This document shows, in pieces, positions 34,678 through 42,656 of a DNA stretch of 64,000 bases. Where the stretch lies: positions 7,068,001-7,132,000 of the forward strand of contig NZ_CP109055.1 of the NCBI RefSeq assembly GCF_035975855.1. Reading direction: 5' to 3'. The notes beneath the pieces are model-generated. The model was not told where the DNA came from. It did no database searches and worked only from the letters and a program-made list of their open reading frames with translations. The translations under genes and the position numbers were made by a program. This DNA is from Streptomyces sp. NBC_01304. GTDB taxonomy: Bacteria > Actinomycetota > Actinomycetes > Streptomycetales > Streptomycetaceae. Every line of letters starts with the position of its first letter. The stretch's first letter is position 1.

Positions 34678-35906
34678 AAGCCGTGCGGCAGGAACGGCGC
34701 CACCGCGGACCCGAAGGCCACCGAAGCCTCCGCCAGCGCCCCGCCCCGCAGCTCGCGCACCCGCCCGGCCGCCGCCAGTGAGGCGAGCGAGAACCCGCCG
34801 AGGTAGGCCTGGCCCAACTCCCGTACGGACAGGGCGAGATCGGCCGGGTCGGTGGTCCGCTCGCAGGACGCGCCCTTGGTGTCGCCGGTGAGCCGCCAAC
34901 GGCCCGCGTTCCAGGGGCAGAAGGCGTCCTCGACGTCCAGGACCACATCGACGGGCGCCTGGTACGTACGGGCCGACAGTGCGGCGCCGACCTCGACGAG
35001 ACGTACGTACAGCGAATCCCGTGCCTGCGGGGCGCACCGGCGGATGTCGGAGACCATGTGCTGCCAGGCGTCGTCGACCGGCCGGTTGCGCAGCACGATC
35101 TTCGACGTCAGGTCGAGGTCGAAGAGGTACCGCCACAGCGCCGCGTACGCCGCCGGGTCCACCGCCTCCAGATCGTGCAGGATCGCCGATCCGTCCGGCA
35201 CCGCGAGCGAATGCCAGTCAGGCTTGGTGCGGAAGCGGGCATAGCCCACCAACTCGCCTTCCCGCTCGGCCAGCAGACACTGCAGCGGCGACTTCCCGCT
35301 GCGCTCGCTCTCCGGGTCGACAAGCCCCTGCCGCTCCCAGCCGGGCGTCCGGGCCAGCATGCCGGGGCGGGCCGGCACCTGCCGTGCGTAGAGCGCCTCG
35401 CACTCGTCCAGTACGTCGCCCGGGGGCACGAGCCGTAGCCGTACGTCATCCGTACCGGGCGGCACGGCCAGCCGTACCCGCGCCGAATCGATGTCCGCGT
35501 ACAGCTGCTGGGTAGCGGCGCCGTAGCCGAACCGGCCGTAGATGGAGGGCTCGGACGCGGTGAGCAGCGCGAGGGGCTCGCCGAGTTCCCGTACGTCGTC
35601 CAGCTGCCGCCGCATCATCGCGGTGAGGACCCCGCGCCGGCGGTGCGTCGGCGCGACGCTGACCATCGTGACGCCCGCCGCGGGCACCAGGGCGCCGCCC
35701 GGAACGGCCACCCGGAAGGAGAACGCCCCGCTGGTGCCCACCACGTCGGTGCCGTCCCACACGCCGAGGGACCGCTCGCACTCGGTGACCGACCGGTCGA
35801 ACTCCCGCTCCTCCTCCGCCTCTCTGACCCCTCCGAACGCCAGCTCCAGCGTGCTGAACCAGCGATCCCAGTCCTCGGGCCGAAGTACCCGCAATTCAGT
35901 CGTCAT
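34674..35906 (-). CDS. GNAT acetyltransferase, Eis-like
   Basis: 410 residues, with the three-part Eis layout: an N-terminal GNAT domain with the acetyl-CoA loop SVAPTHRRRGVLTAMM (near 83-98), a second degenerate GNAT domain, and a C-terminal SCP2-like domain. The chain ends in Phe; in Eis enzymes the terminal carboxylate is catalytic, and the partner Tyr in ASEPSIYGRFGYG is present. Eis homologues acetylate aminoglycosides at several amines or act on proteins; which applies here cannot be told. The ATG has no strong Shine-Dalgarno sequence. Confidence 0.92.
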   Translation of the reverse strand: MTTELRVLRPEDWDRWFSTLELAFGGVREAEEEREFDRSVTECERSLGVWDGTDVVGTSGAFSFRVAVPGGALVPAAGVTMVSVAPTHRRRGVLTAMMRRQLDDVRELGEPLALLTASEPSIYGRFGYGAATQQLYADIDSARVRLAVPPGTDDVRLRLVPPGDVLDECEALYARQVPARPGMLARTPGWERQGLVDPESERSGKSPLQCLLAEREGELVGYARFRTKPDWHSLAVPDGSAILHDLEAVDPAAYAALWRYLFDLDLTSKIVLRNRPVDDAWQHMVSDIRRCAPQARDSLYVRLVEVGAALSARTYQAPVDVVLDVEDAFCPWNAGRWRLTGDTKGASCERTTDPADLALSVRELGQAYLGGFSLASLAAAGRVRELRGGALAEASVAFGSAVAPFLPHGF

Positions 35907-36039
35907 ACGGCATCCCTACCAGGCCATCGGTTCCGTCGGCGAGGGGATTTAGGCCCGCCCGGCGGGGCGATCCACCGTCCGCGTGCCCGCCCGTGAGAAG
36001 GACAACGCGCACCTCCCGTGCACAGCGCGGCATCGCCTG

Positions 36040-36045
36040 TATAGG
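36040..36045 (+). promoter_or_regulatory. Candidate -10 box upstream of the phosphatase gene
   Basis: TATAGG lies about 30 bases upstream of the AGGAGG sequence. It argues against translation starting at the far-upstream GTG at 35983, since that codon would not be in the transcript. Confidence 0.35.
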
Positions 36046-36071
36046 GTCCAGAACAGTCCACGAACCAGCGC

Positions 36072-36077
36072 AGGAGG
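36072..36077 (+). promoter_or_regulatory. Strong Shine-Dalgarno AGGAGG followed by in-frame ATC
   Basis: AGGAGG is followed after four bases by ATC, in frame with the phosphatase. The nearest canonical start is ATG at 36118, 40 bases away, with no ribosome binding site of its own. Confidence 0.5.
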
Positions 36078-36081
36078 ACTC

Positions 36082-37224
36082 ATCGGCCGCTCGGAAGCCG
36101 AGACGCTCCCTGCCCGGATGCGCAAGAAGGTGCACCGGGTACGGATCGCGCTGCGCAAATCCGGCGTCGACTACTTCCGCGGCGACGGCTCTGACTGGAT
36201 CGCCCTCGCGGCCCTGCTGCTGACCGTCCCGGCCGTCACCGTCGGCACGATCGCGATGCCCGTCTGGTTCTCACCCGCGCTGCTCGTGGTGCCGATCGTC
36301 GCCGGCGGACTGCTGCTCCGTCCCGCGAGCCTGCTCGGTCTGTACGGTGCCGCCGCCGCGGCCCTGATCGTCGAGTCGCTGACGCTCGGCCCCTATACGC
36401 AGGGGCCGGCCCGGGTGACGCCGGGCATCGTCCTGACGGTCGCCGCCTGCGGGTTCTTCGGCCTGGTCATCGCGCAGTTCCGCAGCCGGGTCGGGGTGCC
36501 CTGGCGGCGCGGCGGCACCATGCTCTTCGACTTGCGCGAACGCATTCGGGTGCAGAGCAAGCTGCCCGCGCTCCCGACGGGCTGGCACCGCGAGATGGCG
36601 CTGCGGCCGGCCGGCGGCCAGTCCTTCTCCGGCGACTTCGTGGTCGCGGCCCGCACGAACAACGGCCGCACCCTGGAGGTCGTCCTCACCGATGTCTCCG
36701 GCAAGGGCATGGACGCGGCGTCGCGGGCCCTGCTCCTGTCCGGCGCCTTCGGCGGGCTGCTCGGCTCGCTGCCCCCGCACAAGTTCCTGCCGGCGGCCAA
36801 CGGCTATCTGCTGCGCCAGGACTGGGACGAGGGCTTCGCGACCTCCATCCACCTGGCCCTCGACCTGGAGTCCGGCGACTACGAGCTCCTGTCGGCCGGG
36901 CACCCGCCGGCGGTCCAGCTGCACGCGGGCACCGGACGCTGGGAGGAGAAGGCCGCGGACGGCCCCCTCCTCGGCGTGTACGACGGGGCGCAGTTCGACC
37001 CGGTGAAGGGCTCCCTGCGCCCCGGCGACGTCCTGATGCTCTTCACGGACGGCCTGGTCGAGACGTCCGAGCGGGACATCGCGGAGGGCATCGACCGCCT
37101 GACCGGCGAGGCCGACCGCTATGTCGCGGGCGGCTTCCACGGCGCTGCATGGCACTTGATCGAGGCGGTCGCGAAGGACGTCAACGACGACCGGGCACTG
37201 CTGCTTCTGTGTCGTGACGCGTGA
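36082..37224 (+). CDS. Membrane-bound SpoIIE/PP2C-type phosphatase
   Basis: About 380 residues from the inferred ATC (368 from ATG at 36118). A basic start (MRKKVHRVRIALRK) precedes four membrane helices (about 30-140). A SpoIIE-type PP2C domain (about 180-378) has the metal ligands SGDFV, LTDVSGKGMDA, LLSAGHPPA, VLMLFTDGLVE and NDDRALLLL. Such phosphatases usually act on anti-sigma antagonists or similar phosphoproteins. No PAS or GAF sensor is present, so the membrane part may sense. The last 44 bases overlap the convergent antiporter gene. Confidence 0.9.
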   Translation: MGRSEAETLPARMRKKVHRVRIALRKSGVDYFRGDGSDWIALAALLLTVPAVTVGTIAMPVWFSPALLVVPIVAGGLLLRPASLLGLYGAAAAALIVESLTLGPYTQGPARVTPGIVLTVAACGFFGLVIAQFRSRVGVPWRRGGTMLFDLRERIRVQSKLPALPTGWHREMALRPAGGQSFSGDFVVAARTNNGRTLEVVLTDVSGKGMDAASRALLLSGAFGGLLGSLPPHKFLPAANGYLLRQDWDEGFATSIHLALDLESGDYELLSAGHPPAVQLHAGTGRWEEKAADGPLLGVYDGAQFDPVKGSLRPGDVLMLFTDGLVETSERDIAEGIDRLTGEADRYVAGGFHGAAWHLIEAVAKDVNDDRALLLLCRDA

Positions 37225-38419
37225 GCTGACCCTCGGACGCTGAGGGTTCCGCGCTCCCCTTGCCCGGCAAGATCCGCGCCAGCCAGTGCGCCTGGCCCGC
37301 CGCCAATGGCCCCAGTACCGCGAGGAGCAGTACGTACCCCGCGATGAAGGGGGAGAGGCGGGCGTCCAGGCCCGCGCCCGCTGCCATCGTCGCCAGGATC
37401 AGGGCGAACTCGCCGCGGGCAAGGAGCGTTGCCGAGATGTTCGCGGACGGGCCCGGGCCGAAGCCGTAGACGCGTCCGGCGGCGAGGCCCGCGAGGACGT
37501 TCATCGCCAGCGTCAGCGCCACCGCGGCGAGCACCGGCCACAGCACCACCGGCAGGTCACCGGGGTCGATGGAGAGCCCGAACGCGAAGAAGAAGATCGC
37601 GCCGAAGGCGTCCCGCAGCGGATGCACCAGCTTGCGGATGCGCGCCGCCGACGTGGTCGAGCCGAGCATCAGGCCGACCATGAAGGCGCCGATCGCGTCG
37701 GCGACCCCGAACCACTCCGAGACTCCGGCGACGAACACGGCCGCGCCCAGGAAGGAGATGACCAGCAGCTCGTTGTCCTCGACGTCGAAGAGCCGCTGGA
37801 TCAGGCGCGTACCGAAACGGGCCACGAGAGCGAGAAGCAGCAGGAAGCCGAAGGCCTTGCCGCCGTCCATGACGGCCGCCGAGAGGCTGTCCGCGCCGGA
37901 CAGGACGGGCTGCAGCGCCGCCAGGTACAGGGCCAGGAAGATGTCCTCGACCACGATGATCCCGAGGATCGGCTTGGTCTCCGGATTGCCCAGCCGGCCG
38001 GTGTCGACCAGGACCTTCGTGACGATCGCGGACGACGAGATGCCGAGCACCCCGGCGAGGACCAGCGCTTCGGAGGTGCCCCAGCCGAGGGCGAATCCGA
38101 AGCCCAGGCCCGCGCCGACGTTCAGCGTGAGGTAGGCGCCTCCGGCGAGGGCCATCTTGCGGCCGCCCGCCTTGAGGTCGTCCATGTGGAACTCGAGGCC
38201 GAGATAGAAGAGCAGCAGGACCAGGCCGAGTGCGGAGAGCATCTCCAGGTCGTGCGGGTCGGCGACCAGGACGATGCCCGGTGTGTGCGGGCCGAGCAGG
38301 ATCCCGGCCAGGATGAACAGGGGGATGGTCGGCAGTCCTATGCGGCCGCCGAGGCGGGCCAGGATCGCGGCGGCGAGGAATGCGCCGCCCATGGCGATGA
38401 GGGTGTCTGCGTGTCCGAT
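37181..38419 (-). CDS. Cation/proton antiporter (CPA2, KefB-like membrane domain)
   Basis: About 412 residues with twelve or so helices and no RCK/TrkA regulatory domain. Family signatures are RLGLPTIPLFILAGILLGP-like text in helix 2 and the ion-binding region of the unwound helices, VLGISSSAIVTKVL and FGVADAIGAFMVG. It probably exchanges K+ or Na+ for protons. The start is inferred as ATC at 38419: GGAGGA lies six bases before it, and it restores a full first helix (DTLIAMGGAFLAAAILARLG). The first ATG, at 38392, would cut that helix and has no ribosome binding site. The 3' end overlaps the facing phosphatase gene by 44 bases. Confidence 0.9.
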   Translation of the reverse strand: MGHADTLIAMGGAFLAAAILARLGGRIGLPTIPLFILAGILLGPHTPGIVLVADPHDLEMLSALGLVLLLFYLGLEFHMDDLKAGGRKMALAGGAYLTLNVGAGLGFGFALGWGTSEALVLAGVLGISSSAIVTKVLVDTGRLGNPETKPILGIIVVEDIFLALYLAALQPVLSGADSLSAAVMDGGKAFGFLLLLALVARFGTRLIQRLFDVEDNELLVISFLGAAVFVAGVSEWFGVADAIGAFMVGLMLGSTTSAARIRKLVHPLRDAFGAIFFFAFGLSIDPGDLPVVLWPVLAAVALTLAMNVLAGLAAGRVYGFGPGPSANISATLLARGEFALILATMAAGAGLDARLSPFIAGYVLLLAVLGPLAAGQAHWLARILPGKGSAEPSASEGQLTRHDTEAAVPGRR

Positions 38420-38425
38420 GGGCTT

Positions 38426-38431
38426 TCCTCC
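38426..38431 (-). promoter_or_regulatory. Strong Shine-Dalgarno GGAGGA followed by in-frame ATC
   Basis: On the minus strand GGAGGA-AAGCCC-ATC places ATC at the ideal six-base distance. The next in-frame ATG is 27 bases further on. Confidence 0.5.
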
Positions 38432-38676
38432 GTGTCATTGGCTCGATGTCATGGCTCGATGGCAAAGGGAGCGTCAAGAACGCGTCAATATTTAGCTTAC
38501 CAAAAGGTTTAGAGCGGCAACCATTCACGCCCTGCCCCCGGCCAGAGGTGGGGAGAACCCCACCCCCGATCCGCCAGCGACCGCCATGGTTCCCGCACCC
38601 CCCGAATCCGTACGTTCGAGTCATAGATCAGCGACGTACGCGATGACCGTGATGAACATGGACGGAGACGGTGGAC

Positions 38677-39501
38677 ATGGGGCTGCGACGCAGCAAGAAG
38701 CGTGAGCACGACGAGGCTCGACCGGCCGGCGGCCCGCAGGGCCCCGTGGCGGACTGGGCCGTCGAACTGCGCGGCGTCCGGCGGCAGTACGGGCGCGGAG
38801 GCTCCGCCGTGCACGCCCTGCGCGGCATCGATCTCGCCCTGGAACGCGGCAGTTTCACCGCCGTGATGGGCCCCTCCGGGTCCGGCAAGTCGACCTTCCT
38901 GCAGTGCGCCGCGGGCCTCGACCGGCCGAGCGACGGCACGGTCCGGCTCGGCGGCACCGAGATCACCGGCATGAGCGAGAACAAGCTCACCGCCCTGCGC
39001 CGCTCCCGCCTCGGCTTCGTCTTCCAGGCCTTCAACCTGCTGCCCTCGCTGAGCGTCGAGCAGAACGTGCTGCTCCCCATGCGCCTGGCCGGACAGCGCC
39101 CCGACCGCCGCGCCGCCGCCGAAGTCCTGGCCCAGGTCGGCCTCGGCGACAAGGGGAAGCGCCGCCCCGGCGAGCTCTCCGGCGGCCAGCAGCAGCGCGT
39201 CGCCATCGCCCGCGCCCTGGTCACCCGGCCCGACGTCGTCTTCGCGGACGAGCCGACCGGCGCCCTCGACACCACCACCGCCGCCGAGGTCCTCGGACTC
39301 CTTCGCGGCGCGGTGGACCGCATGGGCGCGACCGTCGTCATGGTCACGCACGACCCCTCGGCGGCCGCGTACGCGGACCGCGTCCTCTTCCTCGCGGACG
39401 GCTCGATCGCGGACCGCATCGAGCGCGGCTCGGCGGCTCAGATCGCCGCCCGCATGACCGCCCTGACGGCCCCGGCCTACGCGACCGCCGCAGCGGCATA
39501 G
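38677..39501 (+). CDS. ABC transporter ATP-binding protein (MacB/LolD type)
   Basis: 274 residues. Walker A is GPSGSGKST (about 67-75), the signature is LSGGQQQR and Walker B is DVVFADEPTGALD, followed by the H-loop VMVTHDPS. The text MRLAGQRPDRRAAAEVLAQVGLGDK is typical of the MacB/LolD subgroup, which energises FtsX-type permeases in mechanotransmission rather than ordinary transport. The first 30 residues are a basic, disordered leader. ATG at 38677 has GGAG nine bases upstream; GTG at 38671 is possible. Its partner permease is the next gene. Confidence 0.95.
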   Translation: MGLRRSKKREHDEARPAGGPQGPVADWAVELRGVRRQYGRGGSAVHALRGIDLALERGSFTAVMGPSGSGKSTFLQCAAGLDRPSDGTVRLGGTEITGMSENKLTALRRSRLGFVFQAFNLLPSLSVEQNVLLPMRLAGQRPDRRAAAEVLAQVGLGDKGKRRPGELSGGQQQRVAIARALVTRPDVVFADEPTGALDTTTAAEVLGLLRGAVDRMGATVVMVTHDPSAAAYADRVLFLADGSIADRIERGSAAQIAARMTALTAPAYATAAAA

Positions 39502-39514
39502 CCGCGCCGCTTCC

Positions 39515-39583
39515 CCAGAGATCCCGCGACCGGGATCCGACACAGAGATCCCGAGCCAGGGATCCGAGACAGAGATCCCGAGA
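39515..39583. repeat. Intercistronic tandem repeat, period about 27-28 bp
   Basis: Two and a half units beginning CAGAGATCCCG and containing GGGATCCGA lie between the ATPase stop and the permease start. Each unit holds GATCCC and GGGATC, so it can fold into a small hairpin. Nothing else is in this 87-bp gap. Confidence 0.8.
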
Positions 39584-39588
39584 CTCCG

Positions 39589-42030
39589 ATGAAATCCCTC
39601 AGCAACGGCCTCGCGCGAGCCGCGGTCCGGTTCAAACCCGCCTCCTTCGTGGGCACGTTCGTCGCCCTGATGATGGCCGCGATGATCGTGTCCGCCTGCG
39701 GCATCCTCCTGGAGACGGGCATCCGCGCCTCCGTGCCGCCCACCCGTTACGCGGGCGCGCCCGTCGTGGCGGCCGCCGACCAGACGGCCCACCTCGGCAG
39801 CGGCGACAGCGAGTCGCAGACGCCGCTCCCGGACCGGGCCCGGATCGACAACTCGCTGGTGGCGAAGGCCGGTTCGGTGCCGGGGGCGCGTACCGCCGTC
39901 GCCGACGTCAGCTACCCGGTGCAGTCCGCCGACGGACCGCTCACCGCGCACGGCTGGGGTTCGGCGCAGTTCACCGGCACCGCGCTGGCGAGCGGCGCGG
40001 CCCCGCGCGCGGGCGAAGTCGTCCTGGACAAGGGGCACGTGGGCGACCGCGTCACCCTCACCACTGCCGGCGGACCGAAGGACTTCCGGGTCTCGGGCCT
40101 GGCGAAATCGGGCAGCGGCACCGTCTGGTTCGCGGACTCCGACGCCATACGTCTCTCCGGGCACCCCGGGAAGATCGACGCGATCGCCGTCCTGCCCAAG
40201 GGTGGCGTCGATGCAGGGGAGTTGAAGGCCCAGGTCGCCCACGCGCTCGGCGGCAAGGCCAAGGTGTACACCGGCGATGACCGGGGCGCGGCCGAGGACG
40301 GCTCGCTGGCCGGCGCCAAGGAACTGCTCACCGGGCTCGGCGGCTCCTTCGGCGGGGTCGCCACCATGGTCGCCGTGTTCACCGCCGCCGGCACCGTCGC
40401 GCTCTCGGTGGGTCAGCGCGCCCGTGAGTTCGCGCTGCTCAGGGCGGTCGGGGCGACGCCGCGCCAGCTGCGCCGGTCGATCGCCACGGAGGGGCTGCTG
40501 CTCGCTCCGGTCGCCGCCGCGGTGGGTCTGCTGCCCGGAATCGGCCTGGCCACCTGGTGGTTCGGGCAACTCAAGGAGAAGGGTGCGGTCCCGGAGGCCG
40601 TCGACCTCTCCGTGTCGTTCATCCCGCTGGTGTCGGCGGGCGGCGCGGTCCTGGTCACCGCGCTGCTCGCGGGCTACATGGCGGCCCGCCGCCCGTCCCG
40701 GATCAAGCCGGGCCAGGCCCTCGCCGAGGCCTCCGTGGAACGACTCAGGCCCGGCTGGATCCGTACGCCGCTGGGCATCGCGGCCGCCGTGGGCGGCGCG
40801 CTGTGCGCGGGGCTCGCGGCCTCGTCGACGGGGGAGGACGCGGCCAATGCCGCGCTCGGCGTCGTCATGCTCTTCATGCTCGCGGTCGCCCTCCTGGGGC
40901 CGCTGATCGCGCGGGCCTGCGCCGCCCTCTTCGGCCTGCCGCTGCGGGGCGCGGGCGCCTCCGCGTCGCTGGCCGCCGCCAACTCCCGTACGAACGCACG
41001 CAGGTTGGCGTCCGCGATCACCCCGATCGTGCTCGCCATGGCGTTCTCCTCGACGCTCGTCTTCATGCACACCAGCGAGGACCGGGTGGCCTCGGACCAG
41101 CGGCAGGCCGGCATCACCGCCGACCACATCGTGGCCTCGCCGAGCGGCGCGGGCCTGCCCGTCGACGCGGCGGCGAAGGCGGGCGCGGCCCCCGGCGTCT
41201 CCGCCTCGGTGGGCCTGCTGAAGTCCTCCGTCCTCGTGCCCGTCGGCTCGGGCGGCGACCGCTACCTCGAGTCGGCGTCCACGCAGGGCGTCTCGGGCTC
41301 GGCGCGGGACCTGGCCCGGGTGCAGGACCTGGACGTGCAGGGCGGCTCGCTGAAGCTCGGCAAGGGCGAGGTCGCGATCGACGCGTCCCTGGCGCGCTCG
41401 GCGAAGGTGGGAGTCGGTGACCGCCTGGAGCTCATGCTGCCCGACGGCACGAAGGCGTCACCGGTGGTGGCGGCGACGTACGGCCGAGGCCTCGGCCTCT
41501 CCCAAGTCACCCTTCCCTACGCGCAGTTGGCCCATCACGTCACCTCGCCCTTCCTCTCCGAGGTCTGGACGAAGGGCGGCACCGCGCAGGCGCTCGCCCC
41601 GCTCGGCAAGGTCCTGGACCGTGGCGGCTACACCACCGCGCAGTCCCTCGACCGCAAGCTCAACGCCTGGGCCAACACCACCATGGCCGCGGTCCTCGGC
41701 GGCTTCGCCGCGGTCGCCGCCGTCAACACCCTGGTCATGACGGTCCTCGACCGCCGCCGCGAACTCGGCATGCTCCGCCTCATCGGCTCCACCCGCCTCC
41801 AGATCATGCGCATGGTCCGCTGGGAGGCCCTCCTGGTCGCCTGCGCGGGCATCGTCCTCGGCACGGGTATCGCCCTGGCCACGCTCATCCCGATGATGAA
41901 CGGCCTGACCGGGCAGGACCCGTACATCCCGCCCCTCGTGTACGGCTCCTTCGTGGGCGCGATCCTCGTACTCGGCCTCGGCGCCGCCACGTTGCCGGCG
42001 CGGGCGGCCCTGCGCGGCGCCCGGCGATAG
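39589..42030 (+). CDS. FtsX-like ABC permease
   Basis: 813 residues, with the eight-to-ten-helix form of actinobacterial MacB-like permeases: an N-terminal helix (about 18-42), a first extracellular domain (about 45-240), three helices of a first FtsX core (VFTAAGTVALSVGQRAREFALLRAVGAT), two more helices, a second extracellular domain (about 500-690) and a second FtsX core ending the chain (VMTVLDRRRELGMLRLIGST). With the ATPase encoded before it, it likely exports lipids or peptides or releases envelope factors. A weak GAGA Shine-Dalgarno sequence lies upstream. The tandem repeat in the gap may tune its translation relative to the ATPase. Confidence 0.94.
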   Translation: MKSLSNGLARAAVRFKPASFVGTFVALMMAAMIVSACGILLETGIRASVPPTRYAGAPVVAAADQTAHLGSGDSESQTPLPDRARIDNSLVAKAGSVPGARTAVADVSYPVQSADGPLTAHGWGSAQFTGTALASGAAPRAGEVVLDKGHVGDRVTLTTAGGPKDFRVSGLAKSGSGTVWFADSDAIRLSGHPGKIDAIAVLPKGGVDAGELKAQVAHALGGKAKVYTGDDRGAAEDGSLAGAKELLTGLGGSFGGVATMVAVFTAAGTVALSVGQRAREFALLRAVGATPRQLRRSIATEGLLLAPVAAAVGLLPGIGLATWWFGQLKEKGAVPEAVDLSVSFIPLVSAGGAVLVTALLAGYMAARRPSRIKPGQALAEASVERLRPGWIRTPLGIAAAVGGALCAGLAASSTGEDAANAALGVVMLFMLAVALLGPLIARACAALFGLPLRGAGASASLAAANSRTNARRLASAITPIVLAMAFSSTLVFMHTSEDRVASDQRQAGITADHIVASPSGAGLPVDAAAKAGAAPGVSASVGLLKSSVLVPVGSGGDRYLESASTQGVSGSARDLARVQDLDVQGGSLKLGKGEVAIDASLARSAKVGVGDRLELMLPDGTKASPVVAATYGRGLGLSQVTLPYAQLAHHVTSPFLSEVWTKGGTAQALAPLGKVLDRGGYTTAQSLDRKLNAWANTTMAAVLGGFAAVAAVNTLVMTVLDRRRELGMLRLIGSTRLQIMRMVRWEALLVACAGIVLGTGIALATLIPMMNGLTGQDPYIPPLVYGSFVGAILVLGLGAATLPARAALRGARR

Positions 42031-42077
42031 CGCCTGCGACAAGGACGGTGTGGGGCCGCGGCTGCCAGACCCCCCTG

Positions 42078-42102
42078 ACGTGCGGGAGAATGTCCCGCAC
42101 GT
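42078..42102. promoter_or_regulatory. Perfect 10-bp-arm palindrome before the HD hydrolase gene
   Basis: ACGTGCGGGA and TCCCGCACGT flank GAATG. It begins 48 bases past the permease stop and ends 22 bases before the hydrolase ATG. It could be an operator, an attenuating stem, or the terminator of the permease gene. The absence of a T tract does not decide this in a high-G+C genome. Confidence 0.5.
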
Positions 42103-42124
42103 GACAGGGGTGAAGGGGGAGCCG

Positions 42125-42589
42125 ATGGCGGAGCGGCAGCAGTGGTTGAGCCTGGCCGAGGTCGAGGCCGTCGCCCGCGAGGCGCACGCGACCCAGACCG
42201 ACAAGGCGGGTGAGCCCTATGTGCTGCACCTGCAGGCGGTCGCCGAAGGGACGCGGGCCCGGGGCGGCGACGACGAACAGATCGCCGCGGCCTGGCTGCA
42301 CGACTCCGTCGAGGACGAGCAGCTGTCCGAGCAGTGGCTGGCGGACGCGGCCCTCTCGCAGCGCACGAAGGACATCGTCCTCGCGCTCACCAAGCGCCAG
42401 GGCGAGGAGTTGCCGGAGTACACGCAGCGCATCCTCGACACCGACGGCGCCCGCCTCGTGAAGGCGGCCGACATCGCGCACAACTGCGACCCGGCCCGCC
42501 GGGCCCGCCTCGACGAGGAGACCCGGCGACGGCTGACTCACAAGTACGCACGGACGCGGCAGCTGCTCGGCCTCGTGGAGGGCGACTGA
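42125..42589 (+). CDS. HD-domain phosphohydrolase (MESH1/RelA-type)
   Basis: 154 residues, cytoplasmic. The order H-x(n)-HD-x(n)-D is met by EAHATQTDKAGEPYVLHLQAV, AAWLHDSVED and KAADIAHNCDP. This is the small HD fold of RelA/SpoT hydrolases and human MESH1, which split (p)ppGpp or NADPH. It lacks the synthetase, TGS and ACT domains of RelA/SpoT. AGGGGG lies five bases upstream of the ATG. A role in clearing alarmone is plausible but unproven. Confidence 0.85.
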   Translation: MAERQQWLSLAEVEAVAREAHATQTDKAGEPYVLHLQAVAEGTRARGGDDEQIAAAWLHDSVEDEQLSEQWLADAALSQRTKDIVLALTKRQGEELPEYTQRILDTDGARLVKAADIAHNCDPARRARLDEETRRRLTHKYARTRQLLGLVEGD

Positions 42590-42656
42590 TGGCGGTGACG
42601 GCCATGGGGCGCAGGCGCCAAGGGCGGGCGCGCGGCGCGATGATAGGTTCCCGCGC

